From positions 1 through 21,676 of the forward strand of contig CAZKRL010000043.1 in NCBI GenBank assembly GCA_964555295.1: DNA of 21,676 nt. The letters run 5' to 3'. The notes under the pieces were generated by a model. That model was not told the origin of the DNA. It ran no database searches and saw only the letters and a program-made list of their open reading frames with translations. Source of the DNA: CAZKRL01 sp964555295 (GTDB taxonomy: Bacteria > Bacteroidota > Bacteroidia > Flavobacteriales_D > Sanyastnellaceae). Each line of letters begins with the position of its first letter. Position 1 is the first letter of the stretch. A program made the translations under genes and the position numbers. Shown here piece by piece: positions 8,213 to 16,086 of this stretch.

Positions 8213-9700
8213 TCAATTATTATTGAAATATTTGTGTAACTGTTCTGATGCTATACAACCACTGATGAGACTCGGCGGTACCCCAGGACCTGGCACTGTG
8301 AGTTGTCCTGCAAAAAAGAGATTTTCCACCTTGGAACTCTTCATACGAGGTTTGAGAACAGCGGTTTGTCTTAGTGTATTCGCCAATCCATATGCGTTCC
8401 CTTTAAAGGCATTATAGTCTTTTATGAACTCTTCATGGGCATATGACTTTTTGAATACGATTCTTTCGGTTAAATCTTCACCGGTTTTCTTTTTAATTCG
8501 TTGCAAACACTCCTGCAAATAGCTCTCGCGCATGCTTTCATCTGATTTCAATCCTGGGGCAACCGGAATTAAAATGAAAACATTTTCAAATCCATTAGGG
8601 GCAACTGAATCGTCTGATTTTGATGTTATACAAGTGTAGAATAGAGGATTCTTAGGCCAGTGTGGTTGGTCATAAATCGCTTTGGCATGTTCTTTAAAGG
8701 AACTGTCAAAGAATAAGTTGTGATGTAGTAATCCGCTCACCTTTCCTTTAATACCTAAATAGTATAACAATGATGACGGTGACATGGTTCGTTTGTCCCA
8801 ATAATCTGGCGAATAGCTCCTGTATTCGGGTTTCAGTAGATTATGCTCTACGTGGTGATAATCTGCAGCCGCGACAATAGCATCAAAAGATTTTGTCTCT
8901 CCGTTTACTACTATTGATTTTGCCAAAGAGCCTGTAACATCGATGCCATCAACAATGCTTTCTGTTTCAATTGTAACTCCTTTCTCTATGGCCAATTGCG
9001 TCATCGCCTCAGCAATTTTCGACATGCCTCCAAGGGGGTACCATGTACCTAAAGCGATGTCAGCATAATTCATTAAACTGTACATCGCTGGTGTTTTTTC
9101 TGGCTTTGCACCTAAAAATAGTACAGGAAACTCAAGGAGCTGAATGATTCTCGGATCTGTGAAGTATTTCCTGACATGGGACGATAAGCTTGAAAATAGC
9201 CGTAATCTCATAGCACCTTTTAGTAGCTTGGGCGACATGAACTCGGTCCATGAAAGAGATGGTTTCCAAACAAAGTCAGACATACTAACATGATACTTCG
9301 TTTTTGCCTCATCCATGAATTTATCGAATGAGCTACCGCATCCCGGCTCCAGATTTTCCAGCATTTCTCTGAATTTGGCCAAATCTGCAGGCACATCCAA
9401 TACTTCGTTTTCATCGAAGAAGATTCGATAAGACGGATCTAATCGTTTGAGTTGATAATAGTCTGAAACATTCTTGCCGAATCGTTTGAAGTAAGTTTCG
9501 AACACATCAGGCATCCAATACCAAGATGGTCCCATATCAAATGTGAAGAGTTCCGATTTCATCATTCTGCCCCTACCACCCGTGGTGCTGTTCTTCTCGT
9601 AAAGTGTTACTCTATAACCTTTACTGGCTAAGTCAGTGGCTGCTGATAATCCCGCAAAGCCGCCGCCGATAACAGCAATATGTTTAGTTGTCCTCTCCAC
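8213..9700 (-). CDS. crtI: Phytoene desaturase (CrtI)
   Basis: A 495-residue FAD-dependent amine-oxidase-fold enzyme. The dinucleotide-binding motif IAVIGGGFAGLSAA is at 8-21, followed by LYEKNSTTGGRGR and DMGPSWYWMP. The C-terminal FAD-contact motif FFAGQLTVPGPGVPPSLISG lies near 464-483. It introduces the double bonds that turn phytoene into lycopene, working at the membrane. It is the first gene of the pigment operon. The start is GTG at 9700: an in-frame stop lies seven codons upstream with no in-frame ATG between, and the ATG overlapping the GTG is out of frame. About 208 bp upstream separate it from the SGNH-LysM gene. Confidence 0.95.
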   Translation of the reverse strand: MERTTKHIAVIGGGFAGLSAATDLASKGYRVTLYEKNSTTGGRGRMMKSELFTFDMGPSWYWMPDVFETYFKRFGKNVSDYYQLKRLDPSYRIFFDENEVLDVPADLAKFREMLENLEPGCGSSFDKFMDEAKTKYHVSMSDFVWKPSLSWTEFMSPKLLKGAMRLRLFSSLSSHVRKYFTDPRIIQLLEFPVLFLGAKPEKTPAMYSLMNYADIALGTWYPLGGMSKIAEAMTQLAIEKGVTIETESIVDGIDVTGSLAKSIVVNGETKSFDAIVAAADYHHVEHNLLKPEYRSYSPDYWDKRTMSPSSLLYYLGIKGKVSGLLHHNLFFDSSFKEHAKAIYDQPHWPKNPLFYTCITSKSDDSVAPNGFENVFILIPVAPGLKSDESMRESYLQECLQRIKKKTGEDLTERIVFKKSYAHEEFIKDYNAFKGNAYGLANTLRQTAVLKPRMKSSKVENLFFAGQLTVPGPGVPPSLISGCIASEQLHKYFNNN

Positions 9701-9908
9701 ATTGAGTAAACAATCTTGTTATGCCTTAGTTCAGCGGCCTGTAAGTTGCCAATCAAAAATGCGTTCACAAGAGGTTTGATGCTATCTCAGTAAGGAAATT
9801 TCCGCTTTAGCGGTTTTTTGAATGACGTATTTTTTTCGGATGAGGATGATGCGTTGCTAGTCTTGTAGCGTCCTCGCTCATTTGCATTCGCTTCAGGCTT
9901 GATAAACC
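9701..9908. other. Intergenic region ahead of the carotenoid operon
   Basis: This 208-bp gap between the stop of the SGNH-LysM gene and the crtI start must hold the pigment operon promoter if that operon is separately transcribed. I found no convincing Bacteroidota promoter (TTG and TAnnTTTG) on the minus strand. A short hairpin CCGCTTTAGCGG followed by six T lies at 9802-9818, but it points along the plus strand, where no gene ends. Confidence 0.4.
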
Positions 9909-11402
9909 TTACCGTATGCGCAGTTTCTGACCTATTTTTAATTTGTCGGATGTCAGATGGTTCAATTTCTTGATTTTTGAGACGGTCGTATGATTTTTAT
10001 GAGCAATCTCTGATAACGTGTCTCCGCTTTTAACAATGTAACTGGATTTATTTTTGTTCTTGGATTCTACAGTATTTGTCTTGTTTTCAGTTTTTTTCTT
10101 CCCGTTGGATTTTATTGCGCTTTCTTTCTCCTGTCTCAATTCTGCATAATCACAAACTGGCATATACCAATGATTCGATTTGGGATTCTTTTCTATGAAT
10201 TGCAATGTGTTTATGAATGACTTATATAGTAGATTGCCTTTCAGTTCATATCCCTTTTGAGTTAGATGGATGAAGTCGTCTTTTGCATACCCTTTTTCGT
10301 TCCAATATTTTATACGTTTATATCCGCCAGATAGGTCATAGAAATTCCAGTATAGACATTGGTTTGCGGCCGCGAGAGAGTCCATTTGGTGATTGAATTC
10401 TATTGCGGCATCGATATATTTTTTATTATAATATAGATCTTGAGTAGATGTAAGAATAATGCTTATCTCTGGATTGATATTTCTGAATTTTTCCACCGCG
10501 GTCTTAACCATGTCATCAAGGTCTTTAGGAACATCATTGGTATACAAAATATTATTGGTCCCATAGTCTATTATTACGATATCGGGGTTGATAATTTCTG
10601 CATGTTGAGCCAGCTTTTCAAGATGTAAAACAGCTTGGAATGGTGACGCGCCAACTCCCATGGGGTGGTATATGAGTCCTTTCTTTTCTTTGTGCTCTAG
10701 GCTTAACCCATATAGACGTAATTTTTGGTTTTCCGAATTTTGTAGGCTGTCATTCCTCCAAGTGATTCTGATTCTTGAAATTTCCCCCTCATAATCAATG
10801 CAAATTTTTCCAATCTTATTATTTGATAAAGTTCTTGAACTAAAGTAAGTCCTCACTGAGTCAACTTGGACTTCTATAGCTGGAATAGATTCATCTGCTT
10901 CATATAGAATTGTAACAACGTATTCATTGTTTGTGAGATTCTCTTTGAATTGCATGGATACCGAAGCGGTAGTGTCGGCGGTTTGCACTGTCATGCCACG
11001 GATACCCAGTGGTATTTTCGGAGGCAGTTGATAGCTTTTAGAAAACTCCCATTTTCCTGTGTGTGTAGTCTTGTAATTGATTCCATCATAAGTATCGGCG
11101 GCTGAGAAAGGAAAAATGAAACCAGGCCCGGCATTTCCAAATCTGTTTTTTAATAATCGGGAGGTATGGGTAGTTACGATTTCTGATTGTATGTGGGATG
11201 CACCATAGTGACAAATTACAAGCCTGTTTTGAGTCGATTTTTCGAATGCGCGCTGTAATTTTTGTGCTGTTATGTTGTCATGATATTGTAAGAAGCAATA
11301 TTGAGTATCTAATTCCAGGAGTTCCGACAATGCACGAATTTCCTGACCAATTGTTCTATTAGTAATTAAACAGAAGATTATGAATATGATCTTTATTTTC
11401 AC
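9909..11402 (-). CDS. SGNH/GDSL hydrolase with C-terminal LysM domain (candidate peptidoglycan O-acetylesterase)
   Basis: A 497-residue exported protein with a signal peptide at 1-20. The SGNH core shows block I as HYGASHIQ (S69), block III as YGTNN (281-284) and block V as DDFIHLT (D376, H379), so the Ser-His-Asp triad is complete. A beta-rich insertion at about 110-240 lies between blocks I and III. After a Lys/Asn-rich linker, residues 455-497 form a LysM domain (VKSGDTLSEIAHKNHTTV...LKIGQKLRIR), which binds GlcNAc-containing glycans. This suggests an acyl-ester hydrolase docked on peptidoglycan. The start is GTG, overlapping the TGA of the DHHW gene (GTGA). It is the last gene of the envelope operon. 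Specific substrate is inferred from context only. Confidence 0.82.
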   Translation of the reverse strand: MKIKIIFIIFCLITNRTIGQEIRALSELLELDTQYCFLQYHDNITAQKLQRAFEKSTQNRLVICHYGASHIQSEIVTTHTSRLLKNRFGNAGPGFIFPFSAADTYDGINYKTTHTGKWEFSKSYQLPPKIPLGIRGMTVQTADTTASVSMQFKENLTNNEYVVTILYEADESIPAIEVQVDSVRTYFSSRTLSNNKIGKICIDYEGEISRIRITWRNDSLQNSENQKLRLYGLSLEHKEKKGLIYHPMGVGASPFQAVLHLEKLAQHAEIINPDIVIIDYGTNNILYTNDVPKDLDDMVKTAVEKFRNINPEISIILTSTQDLYYNKKYIDAAIEFNHQMDSLAAANQCLYWNFYDLSGGYKRIKYWNEKGYAKDDFIHLTQKGYELKGNLLYKSFINTLQFIEKNPKSNHWYMPVCDYAELRQEKESAIKSNGKKKTENKTNTVESKNKNKSSYIVKSGDTLSEIAHKNHTTVSKIKKLNHLTSDKLKIGQKLRIR

Positions 11403-12736
11403 CTTATCGTATCCGAAGTATTTTTCTCAATGGACTTGTTTTTAGTCGTATCCGAAGCAATAATCTTTGTGCGCAGGGAATCCTTTTTTGTTGATAGTGC
11501 GGGTGAATGATTTTTTCCGAGATCGCGCATCATTCCAATAGTTCCGTGACTCATTGCTGCGTACATTCCTACTCCGAAGATTAAGTCATTTATGTTATTA
11601 TTCGCAATCAGGTCAATTAGATTATGTCCCGAGTATCTAAAATCCATTACCCAGATTTCTTCGTAATGGCTAATTAGATATACCGAGAATGCGTTTCCCA
11701 TAGAGTTTTTAACTACAGCGGCTTTTCTTCCATTTTTTATATTGGTTGTAATTCTTATCAATGGAGCATCTCCGCACAAGAATGCGGTATAGTTATTTAT
11801 GTTACAAAATACGCTCGTAGCTTTTGGTGATGCCAGAGAATTGGGAGAGTATCGATAGGCCTTGGTCTCTACCCTGGGAATAAAAACTTCGGCTGTATCA
11901 GGATGTGCTGCAACTTCTGGGTCTTTGGTTAAATCATAGAGAGACCCGAGAAATGGTTTTTTTCGTTCGTACGTCATATTCTCGAGCGGCACGGGTGATA
12001 GGCCGGCTGCTTTGCAAAATGCTACGTAGCCGTAATAGGCTCCTTTTGCGTTCCAGTGATGGTCGGTGCCGTAGAACATTGTTTCTCCGAAATGTTTGTC
12101 CATTTCTTCGAATACATCACAAAATCGACTAGGTGAGGTAAGCGCCGTTTTTATCGCATTGAGTGTCTGTTTATTGCCTGTGTTGTAAAAGGCATATTTT
12201 TCAACGGGAATAAATGCTGAAGATAGCGGTGCAACACAAGAGTATACATTACATATACCACTGAGTTGATTAGCGTATTGATTCACCATCGCAGCAAATG
12301 GTGGCCCCATTTTTGGTGATCCCGCGCCGCGTGGATATACTCTTCCATTGATAATCAACATTTGTCCAGTATATGCTTCTTTAAAATCCGCGTCGTATTC
12401 TTTCGTAGTGGTATCTGATGAAACCACATCGTTTTCATTTGATGATGGAGGAATAATTATAACTCTTTCAGCAAATTCGGGATGTACACCTAGATGATAT
12501 CGAATGTCTTGCGCCATGGTAATGAGTTGGTCGCGCAGTGGGAAATGATCGTTTATGTATTCAGAAATTTGATGGAAATATTTTCCACTTTTATAACCAT
12601 CAATAGTAAATATTGGCCATGTAGCTAATACTCGCTTTTCGTTTTCTGATGTGGTTTTCTTGTCACTAACGATGAGAATTATAGCAATGGTTATAATTAT
12701 ACTAGGTATTGTCAATATAGAAATCCTTGAATTCAT
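11399..12736 (-). CDS. DHHW/AlgX-like SGNH acetyltransferase partner protein
   Basis: A 445-residue protein with one N-terminal membrane anchor (about residues 8-24), leaving most of the chain in the periplasm. The motif YGTDHHWNAKGAYYGY (D225, H226, H227, W228) is diagnostic of the DHHW/AlgJ-AlgX group. VVKNSMGNAF supplies the likely nucleophile S345, so the D-x-H plus Ser arrangement of AlgX is present. These proteins take acetyl groups exported by an MBOAT partner and place them on polysaccharide or peptidoglycan. The start codon overlaps the MBOAT stop by one base (TAATG), as expected for the pair. The C-terminal 40 residues are Lys/Thr/Ser-rich and probably disordered. Confidence 0.88.
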   Translation of the reverse strand: MNSRISILTIPSIIITIAIILIVSDKKTTSENEKRVLATWPIFTIDGYKSGKYFHQISEYINDHFPLRDQLITMAQDIRYHLGVHPEFAERVIIIPPSSNENDVVSSDTTTKEYDADFKEAYTGQMLIINGRVYPRGAGSPKMGPPFAAMVNQYANQLSGICNVYSCVAPLSSAFIPVEKYAFYNTGNKQTLNAIKTALTSPSRFCDVFEEMDKHFGETMFYGTDHHWNAKGAYYGYVAFCKAAGLSPVPLENMTYERKKPFLGSLYDLTKDPEVAAHPDTAEVFIPRVETKAYRYSPNSLASPKATSVFCNINNYTAFLCGDAPLIRITTNIKNGRKAAVVKNSMGNAFSVYLISHYEEIWVMDFRYSGHNLIDLIANNNINDLIFGVGMYAAMSHGTIGMMRDLGKNHSPALSTKKDSLRTKIIASDTTKNKSIEKNTSDTIR

Positions 12737-14130
12737 TAAAAACGGAAATAAATAAAAGGGTTATATGTGTTATCTACGAGCATTGTAGTGCTGACAGCGA
12801 GTAAAAGTAAGTTTATTAATGGGCTGCTGAAGCGGTAGATTCTTGTGCTTATTTGACTAAATCTACTTTCTGGAGGCAAAATTTCATCCCACGGAATACA
12901 AAATAGTATTGCTATAATAAAGAAGAATAAGTAACCATATAAATCTGCCATAAATCCATCGCCAATTGAATTCGGTGAATGAAATAAATGCATTATCATG
13001 ACCTTCAATTTCTCGGTATCTACAAAATAGAAGATTGATCTGCTGAACACTATAAGTATAAGAGTGTAAAAATGTTTGATAATGCGTGGTGTATAATCAA
13101 GCGGTTTAGTCAGCCATTTCTCTAGAATCATACAACAGCCAAAGAACCCGCCCCATATAACGAAGTTCCAGCTGGCTCCGTGCCAAAATCCTGTGAGTAG
13201 CCATACTATCATGATATTACGCTCTTGAAACTTGCGGTTCCCACCAAGTGGTATATATACATAATCTCGAAAGAATCTTCCAAGTGACATATGCCATCTT
13301 TTATAAAAGTCGGCCACGGATATGGCAGCATAGGGGTGCTTGAAATTCTCCAAAAATTTAAATCCGAAGATTCTTCCCATTCCAATAGCCATATCAGAAT
13401 AGCCTGAAAAGTCGAAATAAATCTGGATAGAAAACATTGCAATTCCAAACCATGCTTCGGGTGTAGACAATATGTCAAACCTAAATTCAAGATATTTTTC
13501 AACTAAAATGCTTGCAGTGTTTGCAATAAATACCTTTTTGAATAATCCAAGACAAAATCGATTAATACCTGCGCGGATTGATTCCCAATCACTTTGTCGT
13601 TCATTTATGGCGTCAACAACTTCTGAGTATCTTACAATTGGACCGGCTACAAGTTGTGGAAACATGCTTACATAAACCATGTAATTGAGAAAGCTGCGTT
13701 GCACAGGCACTTCGTTGCGATAAATATCAATACTGTAGGATAATGTTTGAAAGGTGTAGAAGGAAATACCTATAGGCAGCGCTATACCAGGCAAAGGTAT
13801 GTCTGTGCCGAAGAAATAATTAAAATTAGATGTAAAGAAGTCGGCATATTTGAATGTCATCAGTAATGACAAATTCACTACAACGGAGAGTAGTAAATAC
13901 CATTTTGATATGTATCGGCCTCGATAGCGGTTGATGAGAATACCTATGCAGAAATCAACAATTGATGAGAATAGTAATAAGCATATCCAGATTGGCTCTC
14001 CCCAGGCATAAAATATGAGCGAGAAAATTAATAGTACGGAGTTTTTGAATTTAATTCCTGGTACCAGGAAGTAAAGGACGAGAGAAATCGGTAGAAAGAA
14101 ATATAGAAACAGTAAACTAGAGAATACCAT
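12736..14130 (-). CDS. AlgI/PatA-type MBOAT O-acyltransferase
   Basis: A 464-residue polytopic membrane protein with about ten hydrophobic segments. Family motifs are clear: QLVAGPIVRYSEV near 159-171, FDFSGYSDMAIGMG near 239-252, FYKRWHMSLGRFFRDYVYIPLGGNR at 275-299 and GFWHGASWNFVIWG at 314-327. H317 is the conserved MBOAT histidine. The family moves acetyl groups from cytoplasmic acetyl-CoA across the membrane to a periplasmic acetyltransferase, and AlgI, PatA and DltB are examples. The gene lies two bases after the glucosaminidase gene and one base into the DHHW gene. Neighbours that act on or bind peptidoglycan favour a PatA-like role over alginate; a secreted polysaccharide remains possible. 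Confidence 0.92.
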   Translation of the reverse strand: MVFSSLLFLYFFLPISLVLYFLVPGIKFKNSVLLIFSLIFYAWGEPIWICLLLFSSIVDFCIGILINRYRGRYISKWYLLLSVVVNLSLLMTFKYADFFTSNFNYFFGTDIPLPGIALPIGISFYTFQTLSYSIDIYRNEVPVQRSFLNYMVYVSMFPQLVAGPIVRYSEVVDAINERQSDWESIRAGINRFCLGLFKKVFIANTASILVEKYLEFRFDILSTPEAWFGIAMFSIQIYFDFSGYSDMAIGMGRIFGFKFLENFKHPYAAISVADFYKRWHMSLGRFFRDYVYIPLGGNRKFQERNIMIVWLLTGFWHGASWNFVIWGGFFGCCMILEKWLTKPLDYTPRIIKHFYTLILIVFSRSIFYFVDTEKLKVMIMHLFHSPNSIGDGFMADLYGYLFFFIIAILFCIPWDEILPPESRFSQISTRIYRFSSPLINLLLLAVSTTMLVDNTYNPFIYFRF

Positions 14131-14132
14131 GT

Positions 14133-14549
14133 TTAATTATTGCAGGGGCATTTCAGTGTGTACTTAAGTTTCTTGAGCTTGTCGGTATAACCTGGTGCCC
14201 CATATTTTACTCTCACTAAAAATTGGTAATAGTCTTCATTGGGGTTGGTGTATCTTTTTTTTTGCCATTGCTCGTAGTAGTCTACCGATTCCTTCCAATT
14301 GTTAAATCGTAGATATTTCTTATGCCTGAAACCAAATAAATTGTTTCTGGACATTAGAAATTCGCTTGCGCACCAGCCCGATTCGAAAAGTGCTTGATTC
14401 ATAACTATATCCTTGTGATGAATATTACTGTTGCAGATGTAACATGCCACCGAATCAATCAATGCTTGATTTTTTTTTTGCGCGAATGATTCACTCGAAA
14501 TCAACCACACACTAAAAAAGAAAAGAAGATTTTTTTTGATTTTTTTCAT
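14133..14549 (-). CDS. Small exported glucosaminidase-family (GH73/Bax-like) protein
   Basis: A 138-residue protein from the ATG at 14549, which starts right at the signal peptide (MKKIKKNLLFFFSVWLISSESFA); an upstream ATG at 14579 would add ten residues before it. The mature part is a minimal glucosaminidase domain. HKDIVMNQALFESGW carries the catalytic Glu (E56), and SRNNLFGFRHKKYLRF matches the NLFGxK motif of the family. NWKESVDYYEQW and YGAPGYTDKLKKL complete it. Such domains cleave GlcNAc linkages in peptidoglycan. It is the first gene of the operon and lies two bases before the MBOAT gene. The domain is at the short end for the family and has no cell-wall anchor. Confidence 0.82.
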   Translation of the reverse strand: MKKIKKNLLFFFSVWLISSESFAQKKNQALIDSVACYICNSNIHHKDIVMNQALFESGWCASEFLMSRNNLFGFRHKKYLRFNNWKESVDYYEQWQKKRYTNPNEDYYQFLVRVKYGAPGYTDKLKKLKYTLKCPCNN

Positions 14550-14680
14550 CGAACCAATATTACTCATACCACGCTTCATTCAGTCAGCAATGAATGTATC
14601 TATTCACAAAACGTTGGTAGTAAGTAATGAATTTGAAAAAATTTTGTTTTTTGTAGAATTGTAGAAAGTTTCTTTGAATT
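14550..14680. promoter_or_regulatory. Divergent intergenic region between the envelope operon and the DUF6671 gene
   Basis: About 130 bp of very AT-rich DNA lies between the starts of a minus-strand operon and a plus-strand gene, so promoters for both should lie here. On the plus strand TTTCTTTG near 14669-14676 differs by one base from the Bacteroidota -7 box TAnnTTTG, with a TTG about 22 bp upstream. That placement leaves only a few bases to the TTG start, so the assignment is weak. Confidence 0.3.
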
Positions 14681-15523
14681 TTGAGTTCATCTGTTTTTAA
14701 TGGGAGAATTTGCGGAGTTGCCACCAAACATGGCAAGGAAAGGGTTATTGGCCCCTTGTTTTCTGCATCCTTAGGAATGTCTATAGTTCTTGTTTCTATT
14801 GATACTGATGAGTTTGGGACGTTTTCAGGTGAAAGGCCGCGTGTTTTGTCACCCATCAGTGCTTTGAGGGCCAAATGTGATTCGGCGTCACGAGCCTCGG
14901 ATTTGAATTTAATTGTGGCAAGTGAGGGTTCTTTTGGTCCCCATCCGTCTATTCTGTTCGTGCCTGCTGATGAGGAGTTATTAATGCTTAAGGATTACGA
15001 GAACGATATAGAGATAGTGGCGCGTGTGATTTCAACAGAAACCAATTTTCATTCTTCTGAGGTATTTAGCGAGAAGGATTTGCTGGAATTTGTGGAAATG
15101 GTAAAATTCCCCTCTCATTCAGTTATTCTAAGGGGTAAGTCATCGAATGAGTTCGCATTTAAGGGTATCAATGACCAACGAGAATTATTGAGTTGTTTCA
15201 ATCAGCTAATGGATCAAGGCACAGGAGTAATAGCTGAAACAGATATGCGAGCAATCCATAATCCCCTGAGAATGCAAGTTATTGAGTCCTGTTGTCTTGA
15301 GCTGATTCGTAAAATTCATAGTGTTTGTGAAATTTGCGCCACGCCGGGTTTTGATGTAACTGAAGTGATTGCGGGTCTTCCATGTCAGCAGTGTGGGACA
15401 CCAACATCTTCGCCTTTGGTAAATATCTTTTGTTGTAAGAAGTGCGGCCATACGATGGAGAAGAAATTTCCAATGGGTAAGGTATGTGAAGATCCGATGC
15501 ATTGTGATGTGTGCAACCCATAA
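14681..15523 (+). CDS. DUF6671 family protein with C-terminal zinc-ribbon cysteines
   Basis: A 280-residue cytoplasmic protein of unknown function. The N-terminus FNGRICGVATKHGKERVIGPLF followed by DTDEFGTFSGERPR matches the start of DUF6671 proteins. The C-terminal 65 residues hold paired cysteines (C216/C219, C235/C238, C251-C255, C269, C275/C278), most in CxxC-type spacing, suggesting two bound zinc ions. MRAIHNPLRM near 189-198 looks like another conserved block. A TTG at 14681 is used as the start: an in-frame TGA lies two codons upstream, and the first ATG would remove the conserved N-terminal motif. Nucleic-acid binding is a guess from the zinc ribbon. It is a single gene ahead of coaD with a 98-bp gap. 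Confidence 0.8.
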   Translation: MSSSVFNGRICGVATKHGKERVIGPLFSASLGMSIVLVSIDTDEFGTFSGERPRVLSPISALRAKCDSASRASDLNLIVASEGSFGPHPSILFVPADEELLMLKDYENDIEIVARVISTETNFHSSEVFSEKDLLEFVEMVKFPSHSVILRGKSSNEFAFKGINDQRELLSCFNQLMDQGTGVIAETDMRAIHNPLRMQVIESCCLELIRKIHSVCEICATPGFDVTEVIAGLPCQQCGTPTSSPLVNIFCCKKCGHTMEKKFPMGKVCEDPMHCDVCNP

Positions 15524-15621
15524 TGAATATCGATGAATAATTGGAAATTCTGCATAGGAGAATACGTTAATTTTGGTGGATTATTCTGTTAGGGTTGTTC
15601 TTAATAATTTGAAAATAGCTG

Positions 15622-16086
15622 ATGAAACGAATTGCTGTATTTCCCGGATCCTTTGACCCAGTTTCCTCCGGGCATATAGATATTGCAAAGAAGGCGGCAA
15701 GGCTTTTCGACAAGGTCTATTTGGCAGTTGGAGTTAATTCAAATAAAAGTGCTATGTTCGAACTGGCCCAAAGAATGCGATGGCTCGAGATTGCAACCCA
15801 TGGAATTGAGAATGTAGAAGTTTCTTCATATTCCGGACTGACAATTGACTTTTGCAGTAAAGTCAATGCAGCTATAATTATACGGGGGGTGCGAAACTCG
15901 ATTGATCTGGAGTATGAACGATCTATTGCTGACACAAATACTAAACTTGCTCCAAGTATTCAGACTGTCTTTCTTCTTTCGGATTCTTCACAAACTTCTA
16001 TTCAAAGTAGCATCCTGCGTGAATTGATAAGAAATAATGCAGACGTTTCCATGTTCCTTCCATCCGGTGTGAACGTTTATGAGTAG
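15622..16086 (+). CDS. coaD: Phosphopantetheine adenylyltransferase
   Basis: A 154-residue cytoplasmic nucleotidyltransferase for the penultimate step of coenzyme A synthesis: 4'-phosphopantetheine plus ATP gives dephospho-CoA. The family start MKRIAVFPGSFDPVSSGHID is present, with the nucleotide-binding SxGH at 15-18 in place of the usual TxGH. IIIRGVRNSIDLEYE (86-99) binds phosphopantetheine and ATP. QSSILRELIRNNADVSMFLP is the C-terminal ISSxxxRE-type block. Length is normal for the family (about 155-165). The stop codon lies eight bases inside the next gene, so the two are co-translated. Confidence 0.97.
   Translation: MKRIAVFPGSFDPVSSGHIDIAKKAARLFDKVYLAVGVNSNKSAMFELAQRMRWLEIATHGIENVEVSSYSGLTIDFCSKVNAAIIIRGVRNSIDLEYERSIADTNTKLAPSIQTVFLLSDSSQTSIQSSILRELIRNNADVSMFLPSGVNVYE

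Noticed and set aside
9802..9818. Hairpin CCGCTTTAGCGG with six T as a terminator
   Set aside because: The stem is only 4-5 bp, and the T run is on the plus strand, where no gene ends.
14584..14874. 96-codon minus-strand frame
   Set aside because: It overlaps the start of the DUF6671 gene on the opposite strand, and its sequence is low-complexity and not protein-like.
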